A DNA stretch of 26,498 bases from Actinomycetes bacterium (GCA_029779385.1 JAKPAQ010000167.1:1-26498), one strand, 5' to 3'. Positions 1 through 11,019 are shown, numbered from the stretch's first letter. The notes: generated by a model not told the origin, from the sequence alone. A program made the numbers and translations.

Positions 1-1
1 C

Positions 2-493
2 GGTGGCGAGGGCCTGGCAGACGCGATTGAAAAGGTTGTCGTCGACCGCGGCGAAATCACCTTCTTCATCCGTCGGGAATTGCTCAAGCAGACCGCCCAA
101 CACCTTCGTGATGCCCAGGCCTTGCGTTTCGAACTTCTAAGCGGCGTGAGCGGCGTGCACTACCCAGGCGACACCGGCCGGGAACTGCACGCGGTCTATC
201 ACCTGCTGTCGATGACGCACAATCGCCGGATTCGCCTCGAGGTCACCTGCCCCGACGAAGACCCGCACGTGCCGAGCGTCGTTGGCGTATACCCGACGGC
301 CGACTGGCACGAACGCGAAACCTTCGACATGTTCGGCATCATTTTCGATGGCCATCACGCCCTCACCCGGATCCTCATGCCCGACGATTGGCCGGGCCAC
401 CCCCAGCGCAAGGACTATCCGCTGGGCGGCATCGACGTCGAGTTCAAGGGCGGTTCCATCCCGGCCCCGGACAACCGAAGGAGCTACTCCTGA
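2..493 (+). CDS. nuoC: NADH-quinone oxidoreductase subunit C (5' truncated by window edge)
   Basis: Subunit C of respiratory complex I, a soluble peripheral-arm protein that packs against NuoD near the quinone site and carries no cofactor. The frame is open from the first bases, so the true start lies upstream and only the C-terminal 163 residues are present. The 30-kDa subunit signature is visible (residues [10 protein letters not shown] followed by [14 protein letters not shown] and the RKDYPL motif), and the tail ends in the proline-rich [10 protein letters not shown] typical of actinobacterial NuoC. The stop overlaps the nuoD start in TGATG. A TTG inside the frame at 80 is not a credible start because homology-like sequence ([15 protein letters not shown]) continues upstream of it. 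nuoA and nuoB are expected just outside the window. Confidence 0.95.
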   Translation, partial: GGEGLADAIEKVVVDRGEITFFIRRELLKQTAQHLRDAQALRFELLSGVSGVHYPGDTGRELHAVYHLLSMTHNRRIRLEVTCPDEDPHVPSVVGVYPTADWHERETFDMFGIIFDGHHALTRILMPDDWPGHPQRKDYPLGGIDVEFKGGSIPAPDNRRSYS

Positions 494-1824
494 TGGTGAC
501 CACAGACCCCTACGCGGGCACCACCGAATCCACCTCCGGCCAGGTCTTCAACGTCACTGGCGGCGACTGGGACACGATCGCGCCCGATTCGCTCGACGGT
601 GACCGACTGGTCATCAACATGGGCCCACAGCACCCGTCGACTCACGGCGTGTTGCGACTCATCTTGGAGATCGACGGCGAGCAGGTCCACGATGCCCGCG
701 CCGGCATCGGCTACCTGCACACCGGCATCGAAAAGAACATGGAATACCGGACGTGGACCCAAGGCGTCACGTTCTGCACCCGGATGGATTACGTCGCCCC
801 GTTCGCTACTGAGGCCGCATACGTCGGTGCGATCGAGAAACTGCTCGGTATCGAAGACCAGATCACCGAACGCACCAAGGTGCTGCGGGTGCTGATGCTG
901 GAACTGAATCGCATCTCCAGCCACCTGATCGCTATCGCAACTGGCGGCATGGAGATCGGCGCACTGACCGTGATGACCTGCGGTTTCCGAGACCGCGAGG
1001 AAATCCTCAAGGCGTTCGAGCGCATTACCGGACTGCGAATGAACCACGCCTACTTCCGTCCCGGCGGAGTTGCCCAAGATCTTCCCGAAGGTGAAATTGG
1101 CGAACTGCGCGACTTGGTGGCCCTGCTGAAGAAGCGGTTGCCCGAATACGCCGCGCTGTGCAACGCCAACCCGATCTTCAAGGGTCGGCTCAAGGGGATC
1201 GGCCATCTCGATCTGCCCGGCGTGATGGCTCTTGGCATCACCGGACCGATCCTGCGCTCGACCGGCATGGACTGGGACTTGCGCGTCAAGCAGCCCTACT
1301 GGGACTACGAGACCTACGACTTTGAAGTAGTCACGCGCGACGAGCCGGACGCCTACGGCCGGTTCATGATCCGCCAGGACGAAATGTGGCAGTCGCTCAA
1401 GATCGTTGAGCAGTGCATCGATCGACTCGAGGCCACCGCCGGTCAACCGGTGATGATCGCCGACAAGAAGATCGCCTGGCCGGCCCAGCTTTCAATTGGT
1501 GAAGACGGCCAAGGCAACTCGCCTGAGCACATTCGTCACATCATGGGCGAATCGATGGAAGCGTTGATTCACCACTTCAAGATCGTCACCGAGGGCTTCC
1601 GGGTCCCGGCCGGTCAAAGTTACTTCGCGGTCGAATCGCCCAAGGGCGAGATCGCTTGTCACGCCGTTTCCGATGGCGGAACGCGCCCATACCGGGTGCA
1701 CTTCCGCGAACCGAGCTTTGTGAACCTGCAGGGCGTTTCGGTGATGAGTGAAGGCGGAATGCTCTCGGATGTCATCGTCGCGGTGGCCTCCATCGACCCG
1801 GTTATGGGAGGCGTCGATCGCTGA
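493..1824 (+). CDS. nuoD: NADH-quinone oxidoreductase subunit D
   Basis: The 49-kDa subunit of complex I (443 aa), forming most of the quinone-binding cavity with NuoB and NuoH. The start is the ATG that overlaps the nuoC stop (TGATG); the frame is open further upstream but that stretch overlaps nuoC coding sequence. The signature [11 protein letters not shown] is at residues 46-56. By spacing, His51 and Tyr100 (in RMDYVAP) match the quinone head-group ligands known as His38 and Tyr87 in Thermus Nqo4, and both are present. The C-terminus ends in DPVMGGVDR, the usual family end. The length is normal for a free-standing actinobacterial NuoD that is not fused to NuoC. It is translationally coupled to nuoE through another TGATG. 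Confidence 0.97.
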   Translation: MVTTDPYAGTTESTSGQVFNVTGGDWDTIAPDSLDGDRLVINMGPQHPSTHGVLRLILEIDGEQVHDARAGIGYLHTGIEKNMEYRTWTQGVTFCTRMDYVAPFATEAAYVGAIEKLLGIEDQITERTKVLRVLMLELNRISSHLIAIATGGMEIGALTVMTCGFRDREEILKAFERITGLRMNHAYFRPGGVAQDLPEGEIGELRDLVALLKKRLPEYAALCNANPIFKGRLKGIGHLDLPGVMALGITGPILRSTGMDWDLRVKQPYWDYETYDFEVVTRDEPDAYGRFMIRQDEMWQSLKIVEQCIDRLEATAGQPVMIADKKIAWPAQLSIGEDGQGNSPEHIRHIMGESMEALIHHFKIVTEGFRVPAGQSYFAVESPKGEIACHAVSDGGTRPYRVHFREPSFVNLQGVSVMSEGGMLSDVIVAVASIDPVMGGVDR

Positions 1825-2522
1825 TGACCGATCTAGAACAGTTGGATTCCAAGACGCTCGCCGAGATGACTGAACTCGCTGATCGTTATCCCCAAGCGCG
1901 CAGTGCGCTGCTGCCGATGCTGCACCTCGTGCAGTCGGCTCAGGGGCAGATCACCCAGGCCGGAATTCAGGCCTGTGCCGATGCGCTTGAACTCACCGAG
2001 GCCGAAGTTTCGGCGGTCGCGACGTTCTACACGATGTACAAGCGTCGCCCGATGGGCAAGCATCACGTTGGCGTCTGCACCAACACCCTGTGTGCGGTGA
2101 TGGGTGGCGACGAAATCTTCGATCGCCTCTGTGCCCACCTGGACGTCGGCAACGACGAGACGAGCGAAGACGGCCAGATCACTTTGGAAAAGGTCGAGTG
2201 CAACGCGGCTTGCGATTTCGCGCCGGTGATGATGGTCAACTGGGAGTTCTTCGACAACCAGACGCCAGAGTCGGCGATCGAGGTCGTTGACGATCTGCGC
2301 GCCGACAAGCCAGTACAGTCCACTCGCGGCGCGACCATCACCTCTTGGCGTGAAGCCGAGCGGGTTATCGGCGGCTTCGAAGACGGACTAGTAGACGAAG
2401 GCCCGGCCGCCAACGGCGCATCGCTGGCCGGTCTAGAAATCGCTGCCGAAAAGGGTTGGGCGGCACCAGCGATGGATGCTGCTGCCAAGAAGGCAAAGCC
2501 CGCTGGAGGCACCGATGACTGA
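1824..2522 (+). CDS. nuoE: NADH-quinone oxidoreductase subunit E
   Basis: The 24-kDa thioredoxin-fold subunit of complex I (232 aa), which holds the [2Fe-2S] cluster N1a beside the FMN of NuoF. The four expected ligands are visible: Cys85 and Cys90 (GVCTNTLC) and Cys126 and Cys130 (ECNAACD). The N-terminal helical part contains the family segment ATFYTMYKRRP before the first cysteine. After about residue 160 there is an alanine/lysine-rich tail without cofactor motifs, common in actinobacterial NuoE. The gene starts at the ATG within the nuoD stop and its end overlaps the start of nuoF by 8 nt, so D, E and F are tightly coupled. Confidence 0.96.
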   Translation: MTDLEQLDSKTLAEMTELADRYPQARSALLPMLHLVQSAQGQITQAGIQACADALELTEAEVSAVATFYTMYKRRPMGKHHVGVCTNTLCAVMGGDEIFDRLCAHLDVGNDETSEDGQITLEKVECNAACDFAPVMMVNWEFFDNQTPESAIEVVDDLRADKPVQSTRGATITSWREAERVIGGFEDGLVDEGPAANGASLAGLEIAAEKGWAAPAMDAAAKKAKPAGGTDD

Positions 2523-3822
2523 CACGCTGACTCCCGTACTTTCGGCCAACTGGGGCGACGAGCGCGCGTGGACGCTGGCGGCGTATACCGAGCGCGGCGG
2601 CTATCAGGGGCTGACCAAGGCGCTCGCCATGGAGCCTGACGCGATCATCAACGAGGTCAAAGAGTCGGGTCTTCGCGGCCGCGGCGGCGCCGGCTTCCCA
2701 ACTGGCATGAAGTGGGGATTCATCCCCCAAGACAACCCGAACCCGAAGTACTTGGTGGTAAACGCCGACGAGTCCGAGCCGGGCACCTGCAAAGACATTC
2801 CGCTGATGATGGCCAACCCGCATGTGCTGGTCGAGGGCGTCATCATTGCTTCGCGCGCTATCCGGGCCAATTACGCTTTCATCTACGTCCGCGGCGAAGT
2901 GCTGCACGTCATCCGCCGCTTGCGCGCTGCGGTGCGTGAAGCCTACGAGGCCGGCCACCTTGGCAAGGACATTCACGGCAGCGGCTACGACCTGGATCTG
3001 GTTATCCACGCCGGTGCGGGCGCTTACATCTGCGGTGAAGAAACTGCTTTGCTTGATTCGCTCGAAGGACGTCGCGGTCAACCGCGATTGCGGCCGCCGT
3101 TCCCGGCTGTCGCCGGTCTGTACGCCTCGCCGACCGTGGTCAACAACGTTGAGTCGGTCGCCTCGGTGCCCGGCATCATCCTCGGCGGCGCGGACTGGTT
3201 CGGTTCGATGGGCACGGAAAAGTCCCGCGGGCATGGCATCTTCAGTCTTTCGGGCCACGTTGCTAAGCCTGGCCAGTACGAAGCCCCGTTCGGTATCACC
3301 TTGCGTGAACTGCTCGACCTCGGCGGCGGCATGCGCCCGGGCTCAGAACTGAAGTTCTGGACCCCCGGCGGTTCGTCCACGCCGATCCTGACCGCCGAAC
3401 ACCTAGATGTTCCGCTCGATTTTGAGGCCGTTGGCGCGGCCGGGTCGATGCTGGGCACTCGCGCCTTGCAGATTTTTGACCAGACGACCTCAGTCGTCCG
3501 CGCGGTGTTGCGCTGGACTGAGTTCTACAAGCACGAGTCTTGTGGCAAGTGCACCCCGTGCCGTGAAGGCACTTGGTGGCTGGCGCAGACGTTGCGCCGG
3601 ATGGACCAAGGCAAGGGCCAACCCGGCGACATTGAGTTGCTGCTTGACCTGTGCGACAACATTTTGGGTCGCGCGTTCTGCGCCCTGGGCGATGGCGCGA
3701 CCAGCCCGATAACTTCGGCGATCGAATACTTCCGTGAGGAGTTCGAGGCTTCTATGACCACCCCGAGCTGGGAATTGTTCCCGCCGTCGGCCTCCACCCT
3801 GTTTGCGAAGGAGGGTGTCTGA
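2515..3822 (+). CDS. nuoF: NADH-quinone oxidoreductase subunit F (FMN / NADH binding)
   Basis: The 51-kDa NADH-dehydrogenase subunit of complex I (435 aa). It binds NADH and FMN and passes electrons to [4Fe-4S] cluster N3. Visible motifs are the glycine-rich RGRGGAGFPTGMKW (FMN/NADH loop), GAGAYICGEETALL with EGRRGQPRLRPPFPA, and the N3 ligands Cys343, Cys346, Cys349 (SCGKCTPCREG) and Cys389 (FCALGD). The ATG at 2515, giving MTDTLTPVLS, was chosen because it overlaps the nuoE stop; an upstream in-frame start would extend back over nuoE. Length and domain order are normal, and no key residue is missing. Confidence 0.97.
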   Translation: MTDTLTPVLSANWGDERAWTLAAYTERGGYQGLTKALAMEPDAIINEVKESGLRGRGGAGFPTGMKWGFIPQDNPNPKYLVVNADESEPGTCKDIPLMMANPHVLVEGVIIASRAIRANYAFIYVRGEVLHVIRRLRAAVREAYEAGHLGKDIHGSGYDLDLVIHAGAGAYICGEETALLDSLEGRRGQPRLRPPFPAVAGLYASPTVVNNVESVASVPGIILGGADWFGSMGTEKSRGHGIFSLSGHVAKPGQYEAPFGITLRELLDLGGGMRPGSELKFWTPGGSSTPILTAEHLDVPLDFEAVGAAGSMLGTRALQIFDQTTSVVRAVLRWTEFYKHESCGKCTPCREGTWWLAQTLRRMDQGKGQPGDIELLLDLCDNILGRAFCALGDGATSPITSAIEYFREEFEASMTTPSWELFPPSASTLFAKEGV

Positions 3823-3824
3823 GC

Positions 3825-6218
3825 ATGACTGTGACTGAACCGGACAACGCACAGGCGACGCCCGTGGAATTGGTTGCCCTGACGATCGACGACGTCGAGG
3901 TCAGCGTCCCCAAGGGCACGCTGGTAATCCGGGCCGCCGAAGTCATTGGCACAGAGGTTCCGCGCTTTTGTGACCACCCCTTGTTGGCGCCGGTCGGTGC
4001 TTGCCGCCAATGCCTCGTCGAGGTTCCCGACGCAGGCAATGGCCGGCCGATGCCCAAACCGCAGGCCTCCTGCACCTTGGAGGTCGCGCCCGGCATGGTC
4101 GTGCGCACCCAACTCACCTCAGATGTTGCGGCCAAGGCGCAAGAAGGAATCCTCGAGTTCCTGCTCGCTAATCACCCGCTCGACTGCCCGGTCTGCGACA
4201 AGGGCGGCGAATGCCCGCTGCAGAACCAGTCGCTCAGCCACGGTCACGCCGAGTCGCGCTTCATCGAAACCAAGCGCCTGTTCGCCAAGCCGCTTTCGCT
4301 TTCGGCCAACGTGCTGCTCGATCGCGAACGCTGCGTTTTGTGCCAGCGCTGCACCCGGTTCCAGTCCGAGATTGCCGGCGACCCGTTCATCGCGCTGCTC
4401 GAGCGCGGCGCTCAGCAGCAGATCGGCATCGCCGAAGACGTGCCATTTGGTTCCTACTTCAGCGGCAACACGATCCAGATTTGCCCGGTCGGCGCGCTGA
4501 CTAGCGAGGACTACCGCTTCCGCTCGCGTCCATTCGACCTGGTTAGCGTCCCGTCAATCGCCGAACACGATGCTTGTGGTGCGGCGATCCGAGTCGATTA
4601 CCGTCGCGGCAAGGTGATGCGTCGTCTCGCTGGTGACGACCCGGAAGTAAACGAAGAGTGGATCACCGACAAGGACCGGTTCGCCTTCACTTGGTCACGC
4701 CAAGAAGACCGACTGACTACTCCGCTGGTGCGCAACCAGCAGACCGGCGAACTTGAGCCGAGTTCATGGCCTGGCGCACTCGCCGTGGCCGCGCGCGGCC
4801 TCGCCAGCGCAGCGGGCAAGGCAGTGTTGACCGGCGGTCGGTTGACCGCCGAGGATGCCTACGCCTACGCAAAGTTCGCTCGCGTGGCACTTGGTACGAA
4901 CAACATCGACTTCCGCTCCCGAGCAATGTCGAAGGAAGAAACCGACTTCCTCGGCGCGAAGGTTGCCGGGACGCCGGTGACAGTTTCTTACGCCGATCTT
5001 GAAGCCGCATCCACAGTGGTTCTTGTTGGTCTTGAGCCAGAAGACGAAGCCGGAACCCTGTTCCTGCGACTGCGTAAGGCCGCCACTCAATTCGGGGTCA
5101 AGGTAGTGGCGATTTCCAGTCACACGACTCGCGGACTGAAAAAGGTCAACGCTGAACTCATCGCCACCGTCCCGGGGGAGGAGCCCGCTGCGCTCGAGGC
5201 GCTCGAACTCGATTCCTCGGCGGTCATCCTTGCCGGCGAACGACTCGCGACCGTTGCCGGTGCCTTGTCCGCGGTGGCCGCCAAGTCCGAAGCCACTGGC
5301 GCTCGGTTCGCTTGGGTCCCGCGTCGCGCCGGCGATCGCAGCGCTCTCGACGCTGGCTGCCTGCCAACGCTGCTGCCGGGCGGACGCCCAGTCTCTTTGG
5401 CCGATGCTCGCGCCGACATTGCCGCGGCTTGGAACGTGCCAAACGTGCCCGACACCGCTGGCCTCGATACCGATGCGATCATCGCGGCGGCGACTGCCGG
5501 TGAACTTGGTGCGTTGGTGATCGGTGGCGTCGAGTTGGCTGACCTAGCTGACCCGGCCGCGGCCCGTGCCGCGATCGAAGCAGTCGGCTTTGTCGTAAGC
5601 CTCGAGGTTCGCCAAAGTGAGGTCACCGAACTGGCCGATGTGGTGCTACCGGTTGCGCCACCGGCTGAGAAAGCCGGCACGTTCGTGAACTGGGAAGGGC
5701 GCCATCGCCGGTTTGAAAAGGTGCTCGCCGAGTCGGCGGCGCTGCCTGACGTTCGGGTGCTGGCCGGAATCGCCGAAGAACTCGGGCGCCCGATCGGAAT
5801 CAAGACGACCGATCAGGCCGCCAGCGAACTGGCAGAACTTAACGACTGGGACGGCAAGCGCGCGGCGTTCCGTTCACGCAAGCAGTCCGCTGCAAAGCCA
5901 GTTGCGAAAAAGGTCGTGGTGTCGACCTGGAAGCAATTGATTGACGGCGGTCGCGGCCAAGACGGCGCTGAGGCGTATTCGGCAACGGCTCGTTCATCGG
6001 TGCTTCGCGCTAGCGCTCAAACCCTGACCACCTTTGGCGTTGAACCTGGCGCCGAGGCAACCGTTACTGGTCCGGCAGGCTCGGTGGCATTTGTCGCCGA
6101 AGTTGCGGACTTGCCGGACGGTGTCGTGTGGCTGCCGAGCAACTCGGGCGTCAATCTCGGTGCAGTCGTCGGCGTCGGCCATGGCGGCAAGGTCACCCTC
6201 GCGGGAGGTAAGGCATGA
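3825..6218 (+). CDS. nuoG: NADH-quinone oxidoreductase subunit G (N7 cluster ligands absent)
   Basis: The 75-kDa Fe-S subunit of complex I (797 aa). Ligands are present for [2Fe-2S] N1b (Cys49, Cys60, Cys63, Cys83), for N5 ([14 protein letters not shown], one His and three Cys) and for N4 (RCVLCQRC plus QICPVGAL). The molybdopterin-fold region then begins, where many bacterial NuoG proteins carry a fourth, off-pathway [4Fe-4S] cluster, N7, bound by C-x2-C-x3-C-x27-C. Here the four positions are Ala246, Asp249, Ala253 and Thr281, with the spacing exactly preserved. N7 should therefore be absent, although Cys251 lies between two of the positions. The C-terminal half is alanine/valine-rich and diverged, as usual for NuoG. 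A ribosome-binding site (GAAGGAGGG) precedes the ATG, and the stop overlaps nuoH in ATGA. Confidence 0.96.
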   Translation: MTVTEPDNAQATPVELVALTIDDVEVSVPKGTLVIRAAEVIGTEVPRFCDHPLLAPVGACRQCLVEVPDAGNGRPMPKPQASCTLEVAPGMVVRTQLTSDVAAKAQEGILEFLLANHPLDCPVCDKGGECPLQNQSLSHGHAESRFIETKRLFAKPLSLSANVLLDRERCVLCQRCTRFQSEIAGDPFIALLERGAQQQIGIAEDVPFGSYFSGNTIQICPVGALTSEDYRFRSRPFDLVSVPSIAEHDACGAAIRVDYRRGKVMRRLAGDDPEVNEEWITDKDRFAFTWSRQEDRLTTPLVRNQQTGELEPSSWPGALAVAARGLASAAGKAVLTGGRLTAEDAYAYAKFARVALGTNNIDFRSRAMSKEETDFLGAKVAGTPVTVSYADLEAASTVVLVGLEPEDEAGTLFLRLRKAATQFGVKVVAISSHTTRGLKKVNAELIATVPGEEPAALEALELDSSAVILAGERLATVAGALSAVAAKSEATGARFAWVPRRAGDRSALDAGCLPTLLPGGRPVSLADARADIAAAWNVPNVPDTAGLDTDAIIAAATAGELGALVIGGVELADLADPAAARAAIEAVGFVVSLEVRQSEVTELADVVLPVAPPAEKAGTFVNWEGRHRRFEKVLAESAALPDVRVLAGIAEELGRPIGIKTTDQAASELAELNDWDGKRAAFRSRKQSAAKPVAKKVVVSTWKQLIDGGRGQDGAEAYSATARSSVLRASAQTLTTFGVEPGAEATVTGPAGSVAFVAEVADLPDGVVWLPSNSGVNLGAVVGVGHGGKVTLAGGKA

Positions 6219-7483
6219 GTCTTGACGAACTGTTCGGCAACGATCCGGTCTGGGTGGTTGCACTCAAGTCCCTGTTGATCTTTGTCTTCTTGGTGTTGAT
6301 CACCCTCTTCAACATTTGGTTCGAGCGCAAAATTGTTGCTCGGATGCAGCACCGTGTTGGTCCGCAGCGCTGGGGCCCGTTCGGCTTGTTGCAGGCGTTG
6401 GCAGACGGCGTAAAACTCGGCCTGAAGGAAGAGATTTTCCCCAAGGCAGCTGACAAGGTCGTCTACTACATCGCGCCGATTCTCGCCGTTGTGCCAGCGT
6501 TTATCGCCTGGGCGGTCATTCCGTTCGGTCCGGTGGTCAACTTCTTCGGCCACGAGACGCCCCTGCAGTTGACCGATATGCCGGTCGCTGTGCTCTACGT
6601 GTTGGCCGTTGCCTCAGTCGGCGTCTACGGCATCGTTTTGGCAGGTTGGTCCTCCGGCTCCATCTACGCACTGCTTGGCGCGCTACGTTCGAGCGCTCAA
6701 GTGATTAGCTACGAAGTCGCAATGGGCTTGTCTCTGGTCGCGGTCTTCATCTACGCCGGTTCGATGTCAACTTCAGAAATCGTCGCGGCTCAAGAAGACA
6801 TCTGGTTCTTCATTCCGCTGTTGCCATCGTTCATCATCTACGTGATCGCGATGGTCGGCGAAACGAACCGTGCCCCGTTCGACTTGCCCGAGGCCGAAGG
6901 CGAACTGGTGGGCGGTTTCCACACCGAATACTCCTCGTTCAAGTTCGCTATGTTCTTCCTCGCCGAGTACATCAACATGGTCACTGTTTCGGCTTTGGCA
7001 ACGACGATGTTCCTTGGCGGTTGGCGAGCACCGTTTGGCATCGCTCAGATTTGGGAAGGCGCCAACGAGGGCTACTGGCCTGTTATTTGGTTCGTGCTCA
7101 AGTTACTGGGCTTCATCTTCTTGTACATCTGGCTGCGAGGCACCCTGCCGCGGTTGCGTTACGACCAGTTCATGCACTTTGGCTGGAAGTGGCTCATCCC
7201 GATCGCGCTGGCGTGGATCGTGGCTTTGGCCTTCATCCGCAAGCTCCAGGTCGAGCAGATGCTGGATCAGCGCGCGATGCTGATCGCGGCCGGAATCGCC
7301 GGTGCCGCCTTGCTCATCACGTTCTTCGTGCCCACTAAGGACGATGACGAGTCTGAAGCCGAGACTGAACCCGCCGAATTCGACGCGTTCGCTGGCGGCT
7401 TCCCAGTTCCACCGCTGCCGAGTCAGCGCACCGATTCGCCGACCGGTGCTGGCCGAACCACCAAGCAGGAGAGTGATCGATGA
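6215..7483 (+). CDS. nuoH: NADH-quinone oxidoreductase subunit H (membrane)
   Basis: The ND1-like membrane subunit of complex I (422 aa), which joins the peripheral arm to the membrane arm and forms the entrance to the quinone channel. About eight to nine hydrophobic helices are visible. Signature loops are present: [19 protein letters not shown] after helix 1, [10 protein letters not shown], and the acidic loop [20 protein letters not shown] followed by [14 protein letters not shown]. From about residue 375 a hydrophilic acidic/proline tail of about 50 residues (including GGFPVPPLP) follows the last helix. A tail of this kind is familiar from actinobacterial NuoH, so I do not treat it as unusual. 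Start and stop overlap nuoG and nuoI by 4 nt (ATGA). Confidence 0.97.
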   Translation: MSLDELFGNDPVWVVALKSLLIFVFLVLITLFNIWFERKIVARMQHRVGPQRWGPFGLLQALADGVKLGLKEEIFPKAADKVVYYIAPILAVVPAFIAWAVIPFGPVVNFFGHETPLQLTDMPVAVLYVLAVASVGVYGIVLAGWSSGSIYALLGALRSSAQVISYEVAMGLSLVAVFIYAGSMSTSEIVAAQEDIWFFIPLLPSFIIYVIAMVGETNRAPFDLPEAEGELVGGFHTEYSSFKFAMFFLAEYINMVTVSALATTMFLGGWRAPFGIAQIWEGANEGYWPVIWFVLKLLGFIFLYIWLRGTLPRLRYDQFMHFGWKWLIPIALAWIVALAFIRKLQVEQMLDQRAMLIAAGIAGAALLITFFVPTKDDDESEAETEPAEFDAFAGGFPVPPLPSQRTDSPTGAGRTTKQESDR

Positions 7484-8058
7484 GCGCCCTCAAGGAAACA
7501 CTCTGGGATCCGATCGCCGGATTCGGCGTGACGTTCCGGACGATGTTCAAAAAGCCGGTCACCGAGAAGTACCCATTCATGGATGGCAAGAAGCGCACGA
7601 CCCAAGGGCCGACCGCGCCACGCTTCCACGGTCGCCATCAGTTGAACCGTTGGCCTGACGGTCTCGAAAAATGCGTCGGTTGTGAACTGTGCGCTTGGGC
7701 CTGCCCGGCGGACGCGATCTATGTCGAAGGCGCCGAGAACACCGCCGATGATCGGTTCAGCCCCGGTGAACGCTACGGCCGCGTCTACCAGATCAACTAC
7801 TTACGCTGCATTCTGTGCGGACTGTGCATCGAGGCTTGCCCGACCCGCGCGCTGACGATGACCAACGAATACGAGTTGGCCAACGACAACCGCGAAGACC
7901 TGATCTACGAAAAGTCTGACCTGCTGGCGCCGCTTTTGCCCGGCATGGTCGAGCCGCCGCACGAGATGCTGATCAGTGACGACCACCGCGATTACTACCG
8001 CGGCAAGTCGTTGCCGATCGTCGAGGTCTCAGCAACTGCAAAGGAGCCGAAGTCGTGA
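7480..8058 (+). CDS. nuoI: NADH-quinone oxidoreductase subunit I (2x [4Fe-4S])
   Basis: The 8Fe-ferredoxin-type subunit of complex I (192 aa), carrying clusters N6a and N6b that relay electrons from NuoG to N2 in NuoB. The two ferredoxin motifs are complete: Cys65/68/71/75 ([16 protein letters not shown]) and Cys110/113/116/120 ([16 protein letters not shown]). The N-terminal [19 protein letters not shown] is the usual membrane-surface helix. The C-terminal segment after residue 130 ([15 protein letters not shown]) is conserved in the family. Coupled by 4-nt overlap to nuoH (ATGA) and to nuoJ (GTGA). Confidence 0.97.
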   Translation: MSALKETLWDPIAGFGVTFRTMFKKPVTEKYPFMDGKKRTTQGPTAPRFHGRHQLNRWPDGLEKCVGCELCAWACPADAIYVEGAENTADDRFSPGERYGRVYQINYLRCILCGLCIEACPTRALTMTNEYELANDNREDLIYEKSDLLAPLLPGMVEPPHEMLISDDHRDYYRGKSLPIVEVSATAKEPKS

Positions 8059-8840
8059 CTGCCTTTTGGATCCTTGCGCCAGTAATGCTGGTGGCTGCGC
8101 TAGGACTGATCTTTGCCCGCAAGGCCGTGCATTCGGCGCTGTGCCTGGCCGTAGTGATGATCTGTCTGGCGATGCTTTACGCCGCTCAAGACGCGCCGTT
8201 CCTGTTCGTCGTGCAGATCATTGTCTACACCGGCGCGATCATGATGTTGTTCCTGTTCGTGTTGATGCTGGTCGGCGTAGAAACCTCCGATTCAGTAGTC
8301 GAGACGATCAAGGGGCAGCGCGCGGCCGCAGCGGTCGTTGGCGTGCTGTTCGCCGGCGTCTTGGCTACTGCCGTCGCCCAAGCGGTATCGACTGCGGTTG
8401 TCGGCCTAGGCAAATTTGACGAGCACGGCAACGTCTACCATCTAGCCGAACTCCTGTTTGGACCGTACATCGTTGCGTTCCAGTTCACCGCAGCCCTAAT
8501 GATCGTTGCGGTACTAGGCGCGATGGTGCTTGCGCACCGCGAAATTCTTGTCGCCGCGCCCACTCAGCAGGAATTGCAGGCCAAGCGCATGCGCGACTAC
8601 GCCGAGTTCGGTCGGCACCCCGGCAACGCGCCGACCCCGGGTGTTTTCGCCCTGCACAACGCCGTCGATACGCCGGCCCTGTTGCCCGACGGAACGCCCG
8701 TTGCCGAATCAGTTGCAGCCAGCCTTCGCGCTCGTCAACAAGATGAAGTACGCGACACGCACGAGGTTGCCGATGTGGTCGCCGAAATTGAGGCTGCTGA
8801 TATCGAACCGACCGCTACGGAAGGTCAGGAGGACGCATGA
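8055..8840 (+). CDS. nuoJ: NADH-quinone oxidoreductase subunit J (membrane)
   Basis: The ND6-like membrane subunit of complex I (261 aa), part of the central proton path between NuoH and the antiporter-like subunits. Five hydrophobic helices occupy roughly residues 1-165. The conserved helix-3 segment ([22 protein letters not shown]) contains the pi-bulge tyrosine region. After helix 5 there is a hydrophilic tail of about 90 residues, acidic near its end, with the family-like [12 protein letters not shown]. The start is a GTG (8055) overlapping the nuoI stop; no better start is visible, since FWILAPVML is the normal first helix. The stop overlaps nuoK in ATGA. Confidence 0.95.
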   Translation: MTAFWILAPVMLVAALGLIFARKAVHSALCLAVVMICLAMLYAAQDAPFLFVVQIIVYTGAIMMLFLFVLMLVGVETSDSVVETIKGQRAAAAVVGVLFAGVLATAVAQAVSTAVVGLGKFDEHGNVYHLAELLFGPYIVAFQFTAALMIVAVLGAMVLAHREILVAAPTQQELQAKRMRDYAEFGRHPGNAPTPGVFALHNAVDTPALLPDGTPVAESVAASLRARQQDEVRDTHEVADVVAEIEAADIEPTATEGQEDA

Positions 8841-9130
8841 CCGCCTATCTGACGCTTTCGATGCTCTTGTTCTCGATCGGTGCGGTCGGCGTGCTGATTC
8901 GCCGCAACGCCATCGTCGTGTTCATGTGCGTCGAATTGATGCTGAACGCAACCAACCTCGCGTTCGTTTCGTTTGCTCGCCAACATGGCAACCTCGACGG
9001 GCAGGTCGCTGCCTTCTTCGTCATGGTTGTCGCTGCTGCTGAGGTCGTTATCGGCCTAGCCATCATTGTGTCCATCTATCGCACGCGACGTTCGGCCTCG
9101 GTCGACGAAGCGAATCTGCTGAAGGCCTAG
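8837..9130 (+). CDS. nuoK: NADH-quinone oxidoreductase subunit K (membrane)
   Basis: The ND4L-like subunit of complex I (97 aa, usual length about 100) with three transmembrane helices. The two membrane glutamates needed for proton transfer are present: Glu33 (CVELMLN) and Glu69 (AAAEVVIG), matching Glu36 and Glu72 of E. coli NuoK. A short charged C-terminus ([14 protein letters not shown]) follows helix 3. The ATG overlaps the nuoJ stop, with GTCAGGAGG upstream as a ribosome-binding site inside nuoJ. Confidence 0.97.
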   Translation: MTAYLTLSMLLFSIGAVGVLIRRNAIVVFMCVELMLNATNLAFVSFARQHGNLDGQVAAFFVMVVAAAEVVIGLAIIVSIYRTRRSASVDEANLLKA

Positions 9131-9138
9131 GAGTCGAG

Positions 9139-11019
9139 TTGCTCGATCAGTCTTGGCTGCTAATCGCCATCCCGTTGGCGGGCGCCGCGCTGTTGCTCAT
9201 GTGGGGCAAGGAGTCCGACAAGTTCGGACACCTGATTGCCACCGCATGTTCGGCCGCGTCGTTCGTGTTCGGTCTCATCATGTTCATCCAGCTCGCTGGC
9301 CGCGATCCTGCTGATCGCTCGGTCACCGCAAACCTCGGGACCTGGATTCAAGCCGGCACTTTCTCGGTGGACTTCCAGTTCACTTTTGACACGCTCTCGA
9401 GCTTGTTCGTCCTGTTGATCACCGGGGTCGGCACGCTGATTCACATCTACTCGATCGGCTACATGGCCGACGATGAGCGTCGTCGCCGCTTCTTCGCTTA
9501 TCTGAATCTCTTTATCGCCGCGATGTTGACGCTGGTTTTGGCTGGCGACTACCTGGTGCTCTTCCTCGGCTGGGAGGGCGTCGGCTTGGCGTCCTACCTG
9601 TTGATTGGTTTTTGGCAGCACAAGCCGTCGGCAGCGGCCGCGGCAAAGAAAGCCTTCGTTCTCAACCGAGTCGGCGACCTCGGCATGGCGCTGGCGATCA
9701 TGACGATGTTCGCGTGGTTCGGCACAACTTCAATAGCGGCGGTGAACGAACAGATTCATTCGGTGTCGGGCAACGTGGCGACGGCGCTGGGCTTGCTGCT
9801 CCTGTTGGGTGCGTGCGGTAAATCTGCGCAGGTGCCGCTGCAGGCATGGTTGCTGGACGCGATGGAAGGCCCGACCCCGGTCTCGGCCCTCATCCACGCC
9901 GCGACGATGGTTACCGCCGGCGTCTACTTGGTCGTTCGATCGCACGACATCTTCGATGCCTCGCCGACTGCGCGAAACTTCGTGATTGCCGTCGGACTTG
10001 TCACCTTGTTGGTCGGCGCCTGGATCGGTTGTGCCAAAGATGACATCAAGAAGGTTTTGGCCGGTTCGACGATGAGCCAGATCGGCTACATGATGCTCGC
10101 CGCGGGTCTTGGCCCGGCCGGTTACGCGTTCGCGATCTTCCACCTGCTGACTCACGGCTTCTTCAAAGCCAACATGTTCCTTGGTGCCGGCTCGGTGATG
10201 CACGGCATGAATGACGACGTCGACATGAGGCACTACGGTGCGCTTCGAACTGCGATGCCGGTGACGTTCTACACCTTCGGAATTGGCTACTTGGCGATCT
10301 TGGGCTTCCCCGGCACGTCGGGCTTCTTCAGTAAGGACAAGATCATCGAGACCGCCTTGGCAACGAACATCTGGGTGGGCATTGGCGCACTCATCGGTGC
10401 TGGTGTGACCGCGTTCTACATGACTCGACTGATGCTGATGACCTTCTTCGGCCAGAAGCGTTGGCAAAAGGACGTGCACCCGCACGAGTCCGGTCTAACC
10501 ATGACGATTCCGTTGATGGTGCTGGCGGCCCTTTCGGCCTTCGCCGGTGTCATTTCACTCGGGAACTGGATCGAGGACTGGCTTGAGCCGGCCACCGGCC
10601 ACCTCGAACACGTCGAGCCACCGCTGCCAATGCTTGCCATTACTTTGATCGTGCTGGTGGTTGTATCTGCCGGTGTCGCACTGGCTTGGTTCATCTACGG
10701 CCGCGGAAACGAAATCGCGACCGAGGCTCCGGCCGACGATCAGGTTTCAGTATTCACCCGCGCTGGTCGAGCCGAAATGTACGGCAACCAGATCAACGAG
10801 GCGCTAGTCGTCCGACCGACCACCTACCTGACCAGAGCTTTGGTTTGGGCGGATGCGAAGTTGGTCGATGGCCTAGTCACCGGTACAGCAGATCGCATCG
10901 GCGAACTGTCGGGTGAACTACGCAAGCCTCAAACCGGATTTGTTCGTTCCTATGCACTCATGGTGCTCGGAGGTGCTCTCGTGGTCCTGCTGGCCCTGTT
11001 GGCGGTGACGCTCGCATGA
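9139..11019 (+). CDS. nuoL: NADH-quinone oxidoreductase subunit L (antiporter-like, TTG start)
   Basis: The largest antiporter-like subunit of complex I (626 aa, ND5-like), at the distal end of the membrane arm, with a C-terminal lateral helix. Key ion-path residues are visible: the helix-5 Glu in [12 protein letters not shown], the helix-7 Lys in [15 protein letters not shown], the family signature [19 protein letters not shown], and Lys in GFFSKDKII. The only sensible start is TTG at 9139: the first helix ([19 protein letters not shown]) begins right after it and no ATG or GTG lies in frame closer than residue 21. AGGAG at 9129-9133 sits 5 nt upstream. This is one of the few junctions in the operon that is not overlapping (8 nt after nuoK). 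Confidence 0.95.
   Translation: MLDQSWLLIAIPLAGAALLLMWGKESDKFGHLIATACSAASFVFGLIMFIQLAGRDPADRSVTANLGTWIQAGTFSVDFQFTFDTLSSLFVLLITGVGTLIHIYSIGYMADDERRRRFFAYLNLFIAAMLTLVLAGDYLVLFLGWEGVGLASYLLIGFWQHKPSAAAAAKKAFVLNRVGDLGMALAIMTMFAWFGTTSIAAVNEQIHSVSGNVATALGLLLLLGACGKSAQVPLQAWLLDAMEGPTPVSALIHAATMVTAGVYLVVRSHDIFDASPTARNFVIAVGLVTLLVGAWIGCAKDDIKKVLAGSTMSQIGYMMLAAGLGPAGYAFAIFHLLTHGFFKANMFLGAGSVMHGMNDDVDMRHYGALRTAMPVTFYTFGIGYLAILGFPGTSGFFSKDKIIETALATNIWVGIGALIGAGVTAFYMTRLMLMTFFGQKRWQKDVHPHESGLTMTIPLMVLAALSAFAGVISLGNWIEDWLEPATGHLEHVEPPLPMLAITLIVLVVVSAGVALAWFIYGRGNEIATEAPADDQVSVFTRAGRAEMYGNQINEALVVRPTTYLTRALVWADAKLVDGLVTGTADRIGELSGELRKPQTGFVRSYALMVLGGALVVLLALLAVTLA

Noticed and set aside
80..493. TTG at 80 as the nuoC start
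   Set aside because: The frame is open to the window edge and the residues before it look like the conserved NuoC N-terminal domain, so the gene is simply truncated.
484..1446. Long minus-strand open frame opposite nuoD, and similar long antisense frames elsewhere
   Set aside because: These mirror the codon bias of the real gene; the translations are low-complexity and match no family.
7320..7483. Hydrophilic C-terminal tail of NuoH as a gene fusion
   Set aside because: Acidic/proline tails with [12 protein letters not shown] motifs occur in actinobacterial NuoH proteins, so it is not a new domain.
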